A DNA stretch of 64,000 nt from positions 1 to 64,000 of the forward strand of contig NZ_JACVAM010000006.1 of NCBI RefSeq assembly GCF_014851865.1, read 5' to 3'. Both the position numbers and the translations under genes were made by a program. Source of the stretch: Pseudomonas sp. PDM16 (lineage in GTDB: Bacteria > Pseudomonadota > Gammaproteobacteria > Pseudomonadales > Pseudomonadaceae). Shown in pieces: positions 8,366 to 17,013 of this stretch (position 1 is its first letter; each line of letters starts with the position of its first letter). A model generated the notes under the pieces. That model did no database searches. It was not told the origin of the DNA and was given only the letters and a program-made list of their open reading frames with translations.

Positions 8366-9093
8366 CAGAGATTGACCCTGGCACGCTCGCGAGCTTGGGC
8401 TGCGCCTGCTGGATCGCCTTGACGCTCACGAGCCTGACCGATCAGCCCCCATAATCCAGCCTGCAGGGCGGGACGACCACCAGCAAAACTCAGGCCGCGA
8501 CGAGCCAACTGCTCGGCCTGGGCGGCATCACCTTGAGCCAGACGCACCTCAGCCAGACGATAGAGCACTTGCGGCTCGCGCGGAGCGATGCGCTGTGCAC
8601 GCTCGAGACTGGACGACGCACCGTCCAGATCACCACTTCCCTGCTGCTGCTGAGCGCTGGTGAGCAGCGCCAGCACCGGCCCATCGAGCTGTTCATCACC
8701 AGCCAGACCGCCCCCCGATGGAATACCGCTTGGCATGCTCGGAGCACTCGGAGTCGGGTAACTTCCTGCAGTGGAGGAGATCGGCCCAGTATTGAGGGGA
8801 GCCTGATTGTAAGTGGAAGGGGTCGCACTGCTGCCATCCGGGTAGGTTTCCAATGGTGCGGAGGTCACACCACCCGGCACCATCACCACCACACCAGAGT
8901 CCTCAGGAAGACTCTGGGACTGCGCCTGCGGTTGCGACTGAGCACTCACCCCGGCACGACCGGCAAAGGCGCCCTGCTCGTCCTCCATCAGGCGCCCCGA
9001 CGAATCCTGCACCGGAATGGAACCCCTGGGCACACTGGCACAACCGGACATAACCGCCGAAACCAGCATCACCGAAAACCACCACTTAGCCAT
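8365..9093 (-). CDS. TPR-containing lipoprotein
   Basis: This 242-residue lipoprotein starts with a signal peptide and lipobox VMSGC (Cys about residue 18). A long Ser/Pro/Gln-rich linker (about residues 40-130) is followed by two or three tetratricopeptide-like repeats (about 135-240, for example LDGASSSLERAQRIAPREP and VLYRLAEVRLAQGDAAQAEQ). It is likely outer-membrane anchored with a periplasmic protein-binding C-terminus. It follows mrcB by only 23 bp. By analogy with other lipoprotein partners of PBPs it could act with PBP1B, but that is inference. Confidence 0.75.
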   Translation of the reverse strand: MAKWWFSVMLVSAVMSGCASVPRGSIPVQDSSGRLMEDEQGAFAGRAGVSAQSQPQAQSQSLPEDSGVVVMVPGGVTSAPLETYPDGSSATPSTYNQAPLNTGPISSTAGSYPTPSAPSMPSGIPSGGGLAGDEQLDGPVLALLTSAQQQQGSGDLDGASSSLERAQRIAPREPQVLYRLAEVRLAQGDAAQAEQLARRGLSFAGGRPALQAGLWGLIGQARERQGDPAGAAQARERARVNL

Positions 9094-9116
9094 TCTTCAT
9101 CTCACTCGAAGCGAAT

Positions 9117-11435
9117 TCAGTTGAGCCATCCACGCACCCAGTCCATCACGTTCTCCGCTGGGGCCTCCAGCAGGCCACATGGCTGTCCGGGTGGCGGTTC
9201 GCTGCCACGGATATAGGGTACTTCCACTGCATTCGGACAACCAGAAGCCGAGCCCTGGCCGCTCGATGCATCTACCCAAGCCGTCGCGACGTTGTCTGGC
9301 ATGGGCATATCCAGCGGCAACGGATCGGCCTTTTTCATGAAGCTGGTCCAGACCTGTAGTGCTCCCGTCGCACCGGTAAGAGGAGTCTTACCATTGTCAT
9401 CACGCCCCATCCACACGACGGCGAGTAGGTCCTGGCTGAAGCCGGCGAACCAGCTATCACGCGAATCGTTACTGGTACCGGTCTTGCCTGCCAGGTTGAG
9501 CGAAGCAGGCAACTGGCTGTAAACCGAGCGCCCGGTGCCTTCGCGCATCACTCGCTGCATCGCGTTCTGTACCAGATAGATGGCCCCCGGATCGAAGCGC
9601 TGCTGGATCTGGAACGGATAGCGCTTGAGAGGCTCGCCCTCAGCAGCCAGTACGCTGCGGATACCTCGCAACGGCGTATTGAAACCACCATTGGCCAACG
9701 TCTGATACATGGTGGCCACCTCCATCGGGCTCAGCGCACCAGCACCCAGCAGCATCGATGGATAGGCAGGCCAATCCTTCTCAACGCCCAGCCGTTCGAG
9801 GGTTTTGAGCACATTCGGCACGCCCAGTTCCAGACCGAGCTTGGCGGTGGACAGGTTGTAGGAGTTGGCCAGCCCCTGATACAGATAGATGGTGCCATGG
9901 GCCTTGCGATCATAGTTCTGTGGGCGCCAGACCTGGCCATCCTGCCCTTTCACCGAGAAGGGTGTATCTTCCAGCCAAGTGGTCAACGTGTACTGGCTGG
10001 GTCGCTCCAGGGCAGTGAGATAGATGGCCGGCTTGATCAGCGATCCGATTGGCCGATTGGCATCGAGTACCCGATTGAAGCCGGCAAAACGCGGCTGCCG
10101 ACTGCCGATCAGCGCCTGCACCTCGCCTGTTTCCGGGTTGGTCACCACCATCGCGGCCTCGACCTCAGCGACACCCTGGCGCCCGGAGAGACGCTTGAGC
10201 GTCTCGCTCAGCGCAGACTCAGCCTTGAGCTGGATGATCGGATCGAAGCTGGTGAAGATACGCAGACCTTCTTCCGTCAGATCCTCTTCGCGGTAGTCCT
10301 CACGCAGTTGGCGCTTGACCAGATCGAGGAAGCCGGGGAACGAGCTATCGGCCAGGCTGCCGCGCTTGGTCACGCCAAGCGGCTTCTGCTTCGCCGCCTC
10401 GGCTACCTCGACAGTCACCACACCTTGCTCGGCTAGCAGGTCGAGCACCAGGTTGCGGCGCTTGAGCGCCAGTTCCGGATTACGCCGCGGGTTATATACG
10501 GTCGGCCCCTTGACCATGCCGACCAGCAACGCAACCTGTTCAAGCTTCAGTTCTCCCAGCGGCTGACTGAAGAAGTACTGACTGGCCAGGCCGAAGCCAT
10601 GCACGGCACGCTGGCCATCCTGACCGAGGAACACCTCGTTAAGGTAGGCCTCAAGAATTTCCTTCTTGTCGTAATGCAGCTCCAGCAACACAGCCATCAT
10701 GGCTTCAGTGAGCTTACGGGTCAGGCTGCGCTCGTTGGTGAGATAGAAGTTCTTCACCAACTGCTGGGTCAGGGTACTGCCACCCTGGCGCAGCTGACCG
10801 GCACTGGCATTGATCCACACCGCACGGGCTATGCCCTTGGGCGAAACGCCGAAGTGATTGAAGAATTCGCGATCCTCGACCGCCACTAGAGTCTCGACGA
10901 GATATGGCGGCACCTGATCCAGCTTGATCAGGATGCGATCTTCGTGGTGCGCCGGGTACAGGCCACCGATCAGGAGCGGCTCCATCCGGGCCACAGCCAG
11001 CTTGGCGCCACTGCCCTGATTGAGCCCCGCTACGTAATCGCCAGAGAACTTCACCCGCACCCGCTGGGCCGGTTCGTTCCCTTCGTAGAACTGGAAGCCA
11101 CGGGTGTGCAGATCGACCAGATTGCCGTTCACTGCCGCGGCACCCGGGCCATTGGCGGCGCCTTCTCGGCGATAGCCAAGGGCGTCCAGCTCAGTGAGAA
11201 AGTCCTCCCTGCTCAGCTTCTGACCGACGAACAGCTCCAGAGGCCGAGCATAGACCTTGGCCGGCACCGTCCAGCGCTTGCCAGAGAATTTTTCCTGCAC
11301 CACGGCATCGAGATACACAGCGAAGCCGGCCAGCAGCACCAAGCCGACCAGAGACAGTTTGAACAGCCAGCCCAGCCAAGAACGGCTGCCGGCGCGGCGC
11401 TTGGCGCCTTTGCGAGGAGTACGGGAACGAGTCAT
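9117..11435 (-). CDS. mrcB: Bifunctional penicillin-binding protein 1B
   Basis: This class A PBP (772 residues) polymerises glycan strands from lipid II and cross-links peptides. A basic cytosolic tail and one membrane segment (about residues 20-45) are followed by a UB2H-like domain. The GT51 glycosyltransferase has EDREFFNHFG and QGGSTLTQQLVKN. The transpeptidase has active-site SLIK in RPIGSLIKP, then SYN and KTGTSND. The UB2H region separates PBP1B from PBP1A. It is divergent from the kinase/ATPase gene at 11552. Confidence 0.96.
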   Translation of the reverse strand: MTRSRTPRKGAKRRAGSRSWLGWLFKLSLVGLVLLAGFAVYLDAVVQEKFSGKRWTVPAKVYARPLELFVGQKLSREDFLTELDALGYRREGAANGPGAAAVNGNLVDLHTRGFQFYEGNEPAQRVRVKFSGDYVAGLNQGSGAKLAVARMEPLLIGGLYPAHHEDRILIKLDQVPPYLVETLVAVEDREFFNHFGVSPKGIARAVWINASAGQLRQGGSTLTQQLVKNFYLTNERSLTRKLTEAMMAVLLELHYDKKEILEAYLNEVFLGQDGQRAVHGFGLASQYFFSQPLGELKLEQVALLVGMVKGPTVYNPRRNPELALKRRNLVLDLLAEQGVVTVEVAEAAKQKPLGVTKRGSLADSSFPGFLDLVKRQLREDYREEDLTEEGLRIFTSFDPIIQLKAESALSETLKRLSGRQGVAEVEAAMVVTNPETGEVQALIGSRQPRFAGFNRVLDANRPIGSLIKPAIYLTALERPSQYTLTTWLEDTPFSVKGQDGQVWRPQNYDRKAHGTIYLYQGLANSYNLSTAKLGLELGVPNVLKTLERLGVEKDWPAYPSMLLGAGALSPMEVATMYQTLANGGFNTPLRGIRSVLAAEGEPLKRYPFQIQQRFDPGAIYLVQNAMQRVMREGTGRSVYSQLPASLNLAGKTGTSNDSRDSWFAGFSQDLLAVVWMGRDDNGKTPLTGATGALQVWTSFMKKADPLPLDMPMPDNVATAWVDASSGQGSASGCPNAVEVPYIRGSEPPPGQPCGLLEAPAENVMDWVRGWLN

Positions 11436-11551
11436 GGCGCGGCATTATACGCACTTTGCCCAGCCCCAACAGGCGCTCCCCAGCGGTTTGCAGAGCGCCT
11501 CACAGCGGCCATAATGCCGCTTCTTATCGACTCCAGATGCAAGGAAAGACC

Positions 11552-13114
11552 GTGAGCCAAGCCCTGATTGCCGCCCTGCAGAACCCTGCCCTCTACCCGC
11601 ACCCAGTGGACGGCTTCCAGGTAATCGAGACACACATTTCATGGGTCCTGCTCACCGGTCCATTCGCTTACAAGGTCAAGAAGCCAGTCAACTTCGGCTT
11701 CCTCGACTTCACCGATCTGGACAAGCGCCAGCACTTCTGCGGTGAAGAGCTGCGCCTCAACCAGCGTCTGACCGATGGTCTGTATCTGGATGTTCTGTCG
11801 ATCACCGGCAGCGAAAGCACTCCGCAGCTGGGCGGCGAAGGCCCGACCATCGAATATGCACTGAAGATGCGCCAGTTCCCGCAGAGTCAGCTGCTCAGCG
11901 CGGTGCAATCACGGGGCGAGCTGACCCCGGCGCACATAGATGCCCTCGCACAGCAGATCGCCGATTTCCACGCCCGCACCCCGGCAGTCGCCGTCGACCA
12001 CTCACTGTGCCTGCCGAAAGCCATCGTCGCGCCGATGCGCCAGAACTTCGAGCAGATCCGCCCGCTGCTGTCCGACGCGGCCGACCTGCGCCAACTTGAA
12101 GCTCTGGAAGGCTGGGTAGAAGCCAGCATCGCGCGCCTTGAGCCGCTACTGGCGCGCCGCGCAGAAGCAGGTGCGATCCGCGAATGCCACGGTGACATCC
12201 ACCTGGGCAACGCCACTCTGCTCGACGGCGAAGTCGTGCTGTTCGACTGCATCGAATTCAACGAAGAATTCCGCCTGATCGACATCGCCCTGGACGCCGC
12301 CTTCCTCGCCATGGACTTGGAAGACCGCGGGCTCAAGGCGCTGTCGCGACGTTTTGTCAGCGCCTGGTTGGAGCGCACGGGCGACTATGAAGCTCTGGAG
12401 CTACTCAACTTGTACAAGGCGCATCGAGCCCTCGTAAGAGCCAAGGTCGCGCTGTTCAGCCTCGCGCACCAGAGCGATGCCGTACAGAAGGCCGCAACCC
12501 TGCGTCAGTACCGCAATTATGCCAACCTGGCGGAAGGCTACAGCGCCATTCCCACCCCCTTCCTGGCCATTACCAGCGGCGTCTCCGCAGTCGGCAAGAG
12601 CCAAGTCGCCATGCGCCTAGTCGAGGCCCTAGGGGCCATCCGCCTGCGCTCTGATGTGGAACGCAAGCGCCTGTTCGGCGAACAAACAGAAGCCGCCAAG
12701 GGCAGCCTGAACGGTGGTATCTACAGTGCCGAAGCCAGCAACTCCACCTACGAACGCCTGCACCAGCTGGCAGAAAGCGCACTGCATGCCGGCTTCCCGG
12801 TAGTACTCGATGCTGCTTACCTCAAGCGCGACCAACGCTCCGCCGCCTGGCAGGTCGCCGAGCACAATGGGGCCCCCTTCTTGATCCTCGACTGCCAGGC
12901 CCCCGAAGAGGTGATCGCCGCCTGGCTGCAACAGCGTCAAGCCGAAGGCATCGACCCATCCGATGCCACGCTGGAAGTGATCCAGGCCCAACAGGCCAAC
13001 CGCGACGAACTGGACGCCAACGAACAGAATCACAGCCGCCGCATCGAAACCCACAAGGCTGCGAGCCTGGACGGCCTGATCGACAGCATTCGCCAACGCT
13101 TGCCGGGGCTGTAG
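11552..13114 (+). CDS. Bifunctional aminoglycoside-phosphotransferase-like / AAA ATP-binding protein
   Basis: This is a roughly 520-residue two-domain protein. The N-terminal half (to about residue 330) resembles the aminoglycoside phosphotransferase/kinase fold: HGDIHLGN supplies the catalytic Asp and FDCIEFN the metal-binding segment. The C-terminal half is a P-loop ATPase of the zeta/YjjK-like type, with SGVSAVGKSQVA as Walker A near residue 350. The family is common in proteobacteria, with no proven substrate. GTG 11552 is chosen because AAGGA lies six bases upstream; ATG 11537 is an alternative. Confidence 0.8.
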   Translation: MSQALIAALQNPALYPHPVDGFQVIETHISWVLLTGPFAYKVKKPVNFGFLDFTDLDKRQHFCGEELRLNQRLTDGLYLDVLSITGSESTPQLGGEGPTIEYALKMRQFPQSQLLSAVQSRGELTPAHIDALAQQIADFHARTPAVAVDHSLCLPKAIVAPMRQNFEQIRPLLSDAADLRQLEALEGWVEASIARLEPLLARRAEAGAIRECHGDIHLGNATLLDGEVVLFDCIEFNEEFRLIDIALDAAFLAMDLEDRGLKALSRRFVSAWLERTGDYEALELLNLYKAHRALVRAKVALFSLAHQSDAVQKAATLRQYRNYANLAEGYSAIPTPFLAITSGVSAVGKSQVAMRLVEALGAIRLRSDVERKRLFGEQTEAAKGSLNGGIYSAEASNSTYERLHQLAESALHAGFPVVLDAAYLKRDQRSAAWQVAEHNGAPFLILDCQAPEEVIAAWLQQRQAEGIDPSDATLEVIQAQQANRDELDANEQNHSRRIETHKAASLDGLIDSIRQRLPGL

Positions 13115-13125
13115 GATGCCGCGCC

Positions 13126-13156
13126 CAGGGCCTGTCTATACTGCCGGCAGGCCCTG
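13126..13156. terminator. Hairpin downstream of the kinase/ATPase gene
   Basis: CAGGGCCTG (13126-13134) can pair with CAGGCCCTG (13148-13156), leaving a 13-base loop. It lies between two rightward genes and has no T run, so it may be an mRNA-stabilising or weak termination structure. Confidence 0.35.
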
Positions 13157-13170
13157 AACGGAGGCACCCC

Positions 13171-13515
13171 ATGAGCCAACCCCGCCAACTCGATAGCCCG
13201 CTCTATCGCCTGCTGCGTGACGAGAAGGTCAGCGAGTTCAACAAGCAGAAGCCCAAGGACGGTAGCATCGACCTACAAGGCGCCGACCTTCGCGGAGTCG
13301 ATCTGCGCCAGCTGGACGCCAGCCGTATCGATTTCACCGATGCTTACTTCCGCGGCGCCGACCTGCGGGGGCTAGATCTGCGCGAGGCCTGCCTGCAGGG
13401 GGCAAGCATCGCCCATGCCCAGATTTCCGGAGCCTACTTTCCGGACCGACTGAGTGCCGACGAGATCCTGCTGTCGATGCAGTTCGGCACCCGCATGCGG
13501 TATCGAACCATCTGA
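13171..13515 (+). CDS. Pentapeptide-repeat protein
   Basis: This 114-residue cytosolic protein has a central run of A(D/N)LXX repeats: GADLRG, VDLRQ, RGADLRG, LDLREACLQGAS, about eight units between residues 33 and 85. These would form a short right-handed quadrilateral beta helix. The N-terminus (SPLYRLLRDEKVSEFN) and the C-terminal MQFGTRMRYR are non-repetitive. A GGAGG ribosome site precedes the ATG. Function unknown; too short to resemble the gyrase-protecting Qnr proteins. Confidence 0.8.
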   Translation: MSQPRQLDSPLYRLLRDEKVSEFNKQKPKDGSIDLQGADLRGVDLRQLDASRIDFTDAYFRGADLRGLDLREACLQGASIAHAQISGAYFPDRLSADEILLSMQFGTRMRYRTI

Positions 13516-13811
13516 CCCGGAGCGCCCATCAGCAATCTGGATACCGCGTTCGATAATCGTGCCGACGCCGGTCCTCTCGATGCCGAGCGCCTTTCGAGTG
13601 CATCGTTTGGTAGGCTCGCAGCGACACCTAGACTCCAGCGCGCGATCAGCAAACCAGCCCGTGATCTTTATATCTTGTGGTACTGATGCAGAGGCGACAC
13701 CAGGCCCAGGCGGCGGGAAACAGAAGCGTTTTGCACGATGGCCGCTACACTTTCCCGCAGGCTTCCCGACTCAGACTCATTCGTGACTGCGCAGAAAGGC
13801 ATGGAGGCGCC
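13516..13811 (+). other. Intergenic region before the TfoX-like gene
   Basis: About 295 bp hold no convincing gene, repeat or RNA. Short open frames in all directions lack family features. It probably contains the promoter of the gene at 13812, but no clear -35/-10 pair could be assigned. Confidence 0.5.
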
Positions 13812-14084
13812 ATGAACGATGAACTGCAACACCTGAAGAACCTGGGCAAGACCTCTGCACAGTGGCTGCACGCAGTAGGCATCCATAGCGCAAATGACCT
13901 GCGGCGCCTAGGTTCGGTAGATGCCTATCGCGCAGTACGCGCACGTGGTTTTCGCGCATCCAAGGTGCTGCTATATGCTATAGAAGGCGCGCTGCTCGAC
14001 GTTCACTGGAACGATCTTCCTCCCGGCCTCAAGGACAGCCTGAACGGGCAACTGGACGAACACAGGCCGAGCAACAAGAGCTAG
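13812..14084 (+). CDS. TfoX/Sxy C-terminal-domain protein
   Basis: This 90-residue protein consists of only the C-terminal domain of TfoX/Sxy, a helix-hairpin-helix-like fold. Visible hallmarks are LKNLGKTSAQWLHAVGI, then DLRRLGSVDAYRAV and LLYAIEGALLDVHWNDLP. Full Sxy proteins regulate competence genes with CRP; the short, C-terminal-only form is widespread in Pseudomonas and has no proven role. Start ATG 13812 follows an AAGGCATGGAGG ribosome site. Interestingly, a cAMP-binding protein gene follows. Confidence 0.82.
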   Translation: MNDELQHLKNLGKTSAQWLHAVGIHSANDLRRLGSVDAYRAVRARGFRASKVLLYAIEGALLDVHWNDLPPGLKDSLNGQLDEHRPSNKS

Positions 14085-14190
14085 CTCACAACCTCCGAGC
14101 GGCGAGATTTACCTGAGCAACGCTGCCACCTATTGTTGCCAACACTGGCGTGTCTTATCGTCAGCCCAGACAGTTCAAGGAATTACCGTC

Positions 14191-14991
14191 ATGTACCTAC
14201 TTGGGGAGCAACCGGCGTACGCCGATCAGTTGATCCAACGCCTGCAGAGCATTCCTGCGCAGTTGCTGGATGGACTACAGCCCAGCGGTGCCCCCCTGCG
14301 CCTGGAACAGGTCGACGACCTGGCCAAGATACTGCCCGGCAATCAGCTCTACATCATCGAGCATGGCCTGCTGCATGCCCTGGTCGACAACCGCCCTTTG
14401 TTCTATCTGCAGGAAGGTGATCTGGTCGGTCTGCGCCAGGGCATAGATTTACCGAGCTGCCGCTACAACAGCGAGGAGCAATTGACGCTGGTCCCCTACG
14501 CTCGCAGCGAAGTGTTCAAGCACATATACGGGAGCGAGCAGCGCCAAGAGCTGTTCATCCAGTATCTGATCGGCCACACGGCCCTGCTCTCCGACGCCCT
14601 GGCACGCTTGAAGCAGCCGGAGATCCGCCCCGCCACCGGGTTCCAGCATTTCGCGGCCGGCGAGGAGCTGATTCACCAGGGGGACGATGCCGATCACGTA
14701 TTCGTGATCATCGAGGGGCATGCCGAGGCGCACGTGGATGGGCAGAAGGTCGGCGATGTGCAGAAAGACGAGATTTTCGGCGCAATGGCCGTTTTCACCC
14801 GTGAAAAGCGCAGTGCCACGGTGATTGCCAGCGAGCCCTGCACCGTCATGGTGATTCCCAAGGATCAATTCCTCAGCCTGATGCAGAGCAACCCACGCAT
14901 CGCGCACAGCCTGATAGAGAGCATGGCCAGGCGCATTGACCTGCTCAACAAGGAAGTCACGCAACTGCGCAATCACCCCCAGCCTGTCTGA
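14191..14991 (+). CDS. cbpA: Cyclic-nucleotide-binding protein, CbpA-like
   Basis: This 266-residue protein has a C-terminal cNMP-binding domain (about residues 150-245): HFAAGEELIHQGDDADHVF, VIIEGHAEAH and the phosphate-binding cassette FGAMAVFTREKRSATV. There is no DNA-binding domain, so it is a cAMP effector protein, not a CRP-type regulator. The N-terminal half looks like a degenerate second cNMP-like domain. Size and position before PrrF match what I recall of P. aeruginosa CbpA, a Vfr-dependent cAMP-binding protein. No convincing Vfr site was seen upstream. Confidence 0.72.
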   Translation: MYLLGEQPAYADQLIQRLQSIPAQLLDGLQPSGAPLRLEQVDDLAKILPGNQLYIIEHGLLHALVDNRPLFYLQEGDLVGLRQGIDLPSCRYNSEEQLTLVPYARSEVFKHIYGSEQRQELFIQYLIGHTALLSDALARLKQPEIRPATGFQHFAAGEELIHQGDDADHVFVIIEGHAEAHVDGQKVGDVQKDEIFGAMAVFTREKRSATVIASEPCTVMVIPKDQFLSLMQSNPRIAHSLIESMARRIDLLNKEVTQLRNHPQPV

Positions 14992-15008
14992 ATAGCTGAT
15001 GCGACAGA

Positions 15009-15042
15009 CAATGCCCCGGCCCAGGCCGGGGCATTGTTTTTC
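15009..15042 (+). terminator. Rho-independent terminator of the cbpA-like gene
   Basis: A perfect 12-bp stem, CAATGCCCCGGC (15009-15020) with GCCGGGGCATTG (15025-15036) and loop CCAG, is followed by six bases that are almost all T. Confidence 0.92.
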
Positions 15043-15061
15043 CGGCCTTTGCCAACCAGTC

Positions 15062-15112
15062 GAAAATAATTCTCATCCAGGTGTTGACTGGAAAATGAGA
15101 ATTGTTATTATT
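15062..15112 (+). promoter_or_regulatory. Fur-box-overlapped promoter of PrrF
   Basis: A promoter TTGACT (15084-15089) with a 16-bp spacer and TATTAT (15106-15111) precedes the sRNA. The spacer and -10 region read GAAAATGAGAATTGTTATTATT, a good match to the GATAATGATAATCATTATC Fur consensus. A second Fur-like half (AAAATAATTCTCAT) lies at 15063-15076, in opposite orientation. Iron-loaded Fur bound here would block transcription, so expression should rise on iron starvation. Confidence 0.85.
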
Positions 15113-15117
15113 ACCTC

Positions 15118-15233
15118 AGCTGGTCGCGAGATCAGCCGATAAGCTCAAGAGACCACGTAGTCGGACTCTTCAGATTATCTCCTCATCAGGCTAATCACGG
15201 TTATTGACCCGGCACTTTGCCGGGTCTTTTTTT
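15118..15233 (+). ncRNA. prrF: PrrF iron-responsive small RNA
   Basis: The sequence matches the PrrF1/PrrF2 sRNA of Pseudomonas as I know it: it begins near TGGTCGCGAGATCAGCC, has the conserved CCACGTAGTCGGACTCTTCAG arm, the target-pairing core CTCCTCATCAGGCTAATCAC, and ends in a GACCCGGC/GCCGGGTC terminator with seven T. PrrF, the RyhB analogue, works with Hfq to repress mRNAs of iron-containing proteins such as sodB when iron is scarce. P. aeruginosa has two tandem copies at this site; only one is present here, so no tandem PrrH read-through RNA is expected. The 5' end is estimated from the -10 box. Confidence 0.94.
15206..15233 (+). terminator. Terminator of PrrF
   Basis: Stem GACCCGGC (15206-15213) and GCCGGGTC (15219-15226) with loop ACTTT, followed by seven T. 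It forms the 3' end of the sRNA and the likely Hfq-binding U tail. Confidence 0.93.
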
Positions 15234-15899
15234 GCCGGTGATTTTTCAAGCCTGCCAACATGCTCATCCATTTCCTGCCGGAGCATGAGCACGAGCATGA
15301 GTGAGGCCACGGCTCCGATCCCATGCATCAGAGGTGGTCCACCGCTGCATCCGAGCGTATTGAGCTGCAAGCAGATCACCCAACTGCGTAACGCTATCGA
15401 TGACTGTCTTGAGAAATTGAGCTCACCGGAGTGGCCTTCAACACCGAATGCCATGTGCTTGGCCAGAGGTTGACGCTGCCATTTGAGGTTCTAGATCATC
15501 GCTCGATGGAGCAACCAAGCACGCTTCTGGACGCCCCCAGCTGGCAGCCACCATGCAGGCTTGCAGGGCACAGCGGTATCTGAGCGGCATCGGCAAAGCC
15601 CCCTGGCCCAAGCTAGCCGCTGCCTGAAACAGGCAAGAAGCAATGGCGAGACCGGAAATCGCAACCAGCACTGTGTCGAGCGGGAGACGTGCCCGGTCTG
15701 CGGAACGAGCCACGGTACACAGGAAGCCACAACCGCACCAGTGATCAGCCGCTACCTGCAGCAGGTACTAAGGACGGCGCATGGTGGTGAGAAGTTTTCA
15801 ACCCTAGTAGAAGGCATTCAACCCGGCTGTCGTGCCGCCCGCCCCCAAGCCTGCGCCCGCAACCGAGCAGCCACCAGGAGGCCCAGCAAGACTGAACGG
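15234..15899. other. Gene-poor region after PrrF
   Basis: About 666 bp lie between PrrF and the first DUF481 gene without a convincing gene. A 14-codon frame at 15260 would read MLIHFLPEHEHEHE, and another frame near 15660 contains CPVCGTSHG, but neither has family support or a good ribosome site. Composition and frames look like decayed coding sequence. In P. aeruginosa the second PrrF copy and the phu haem-uptake genes follow here; neither is present. Confidence 0.5.
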
Positions 15900-16913
15900 C
15901 TACCAGCCCACACCCAGGCCGATCATGTAACGGCGCTCGTTGGTATCGCCGTGCTCGCTGGCCACTTTATCCCACTCGGTCTTCAGGCTCAGCGCAGCCC
16001 AGCTGTTCAGCTTGTAGCGCAAGCCCGCTTCGGCGTCGATGACGTACTCGATCGAGTCATCGAACGGCGCGCCCAGTTCGCCCTGGGTATACAGCTCCAT
16101 GTTCTTGCCATACAGGTAGCGCTTGTAGTCCCACTCCATGGATGCGGAGTTGAAGTGCTCGCTGCTACCGTCGGCGAAAACATAGTCGTTGCGATTGAAC
16201 AGACCTGCCAGGGAAAACGCCCCCAGCTCACTGTCCCAGAACTGGTAACCGGGGCCAGTACCAACGGTACGCTGGGTCTCCAGTTCCTCGACGCGATCAT
16301 GGCTGTACTTCAGCTGGCCCTGCCAGAAGAACTTCTGGGTGAAGAAGCGATCGAGATCGTACTCCAGTTCGACCCGATCGGTTTTGCGCTCGTCGTCCTT
16401 GGTCTCATGGTCGTATTCCGCCGAGATGCCATGACGCCAGGCACCATGGCGAGCCTTGGTATCGAGATCGATGTCGTAGTCCTTGATATCGTTCTCGGCC
16501 TTCTTGTAGTCGGCGGAGAAGTCCAGGGTGCCGGTCCAGGTCAGGTCCTGCACCAGCGGCTTGGGAGGCATCATCTGGCTGATCGAAGCCAATTCCACGA
16601 CCCTGGGCGCCTCGCCATTGATCAATTCCACTTGCCCCTGCCCCGCAGGCTTGAGCGACTTGGCATGCTCACCGTCGAAGTCTTCCTGCTTCACCAACAG
16701 CTCACGATCACTCTCCAGGGTGGCGATCTTCGCCATTTCTAGGGTGATGCTCCCGGCGTACTCGGTCTTCAGCAGCAACTTGCCGCTATCGACCAATTGG
16801 ATGGTGCCAGTGAGCTTGTCACCATTCTTCAGCCAGACAGTGTCGGCCATCAGCGGTGTGGAGGCGCTGGCAAGTGCCAGGCAAACGAGGGAGCGGAGCG
16901 ATTTCATGGGCAT
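15900..16913 (-). CDS. DUF481 outer-membrane beta-barrel-like protein (copy 1)
   Basis: This is a 337-residue exported protein. A signal peptide (about 24 residues) ends at LMA before DTVWLKNGDKLTGTIQ, a small N-terminal domain repeated in such proteins. The DUF481 domain follows from about residue 125, with alternating strands such as WRHGISAEYDHET and VELEYDLDRFF, and it ends in the aromatic YMIGLGVGW typical of outer-membrane barrels. Function unknown. ATG 16913 or 16907 could be the start; neither has a clear ribosome site. A paralogue lies directly upstream in the same direction. Confidence 0.8.
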   Translation of the reverse strand: MPMKSLRSLVCLALASASTPLMADTVWLKNGDKLTGTIQLVDSGKLLLKTEYAGSITLEMAKIATLESDRELLVKQEDFDGEHAKSLKPAGQGQVELINGEAPRVVELASISQMMPPKPLVQDLTWTGTLDFSADYKKAENDIKDYDIDLDTKARHGAWRHGISAEYDHETKDDERKTDRVELEYDLDRFFTQKFFWQGQLKYSHDRVEELETQRTVGTGPGYQFWDSELGAFSLAGLFNRNDYVFADGSSEHFNSASMEWDYKRYLYGKNMELYTQGELGAPFDDSIEYVIDAEAGLRYKLNSWAALSLKTEWDKVASEHGDTNERRYMIGLGVGW

Positions 16914-17013
16914 CGACAACAGGCTGGATCATGGAAAGGCGCGCATTATCCGGATGCACGCCGACTGAGCAAGCACAGACCGGCGAATATGCCTCGAAGT
17001 TCAGCCGACGCGC

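Noticed and set aside
15234..15899. Search for a second PrrF copy, tRNA or phu genes
   Set aside because: No PrrF core sequence, no tRNA-like cloverleaf and no haem-uptake protein pattern was found in this stretch.
15561..16742. An open frame of about 390 codons on the plus strand with a CPVCG motif
   Set aside because: Most of it lies opposite the first DUF481 gene, and the single CxxC motif in the upstream part lacks any further zinc-domain pattern or ribosome site.
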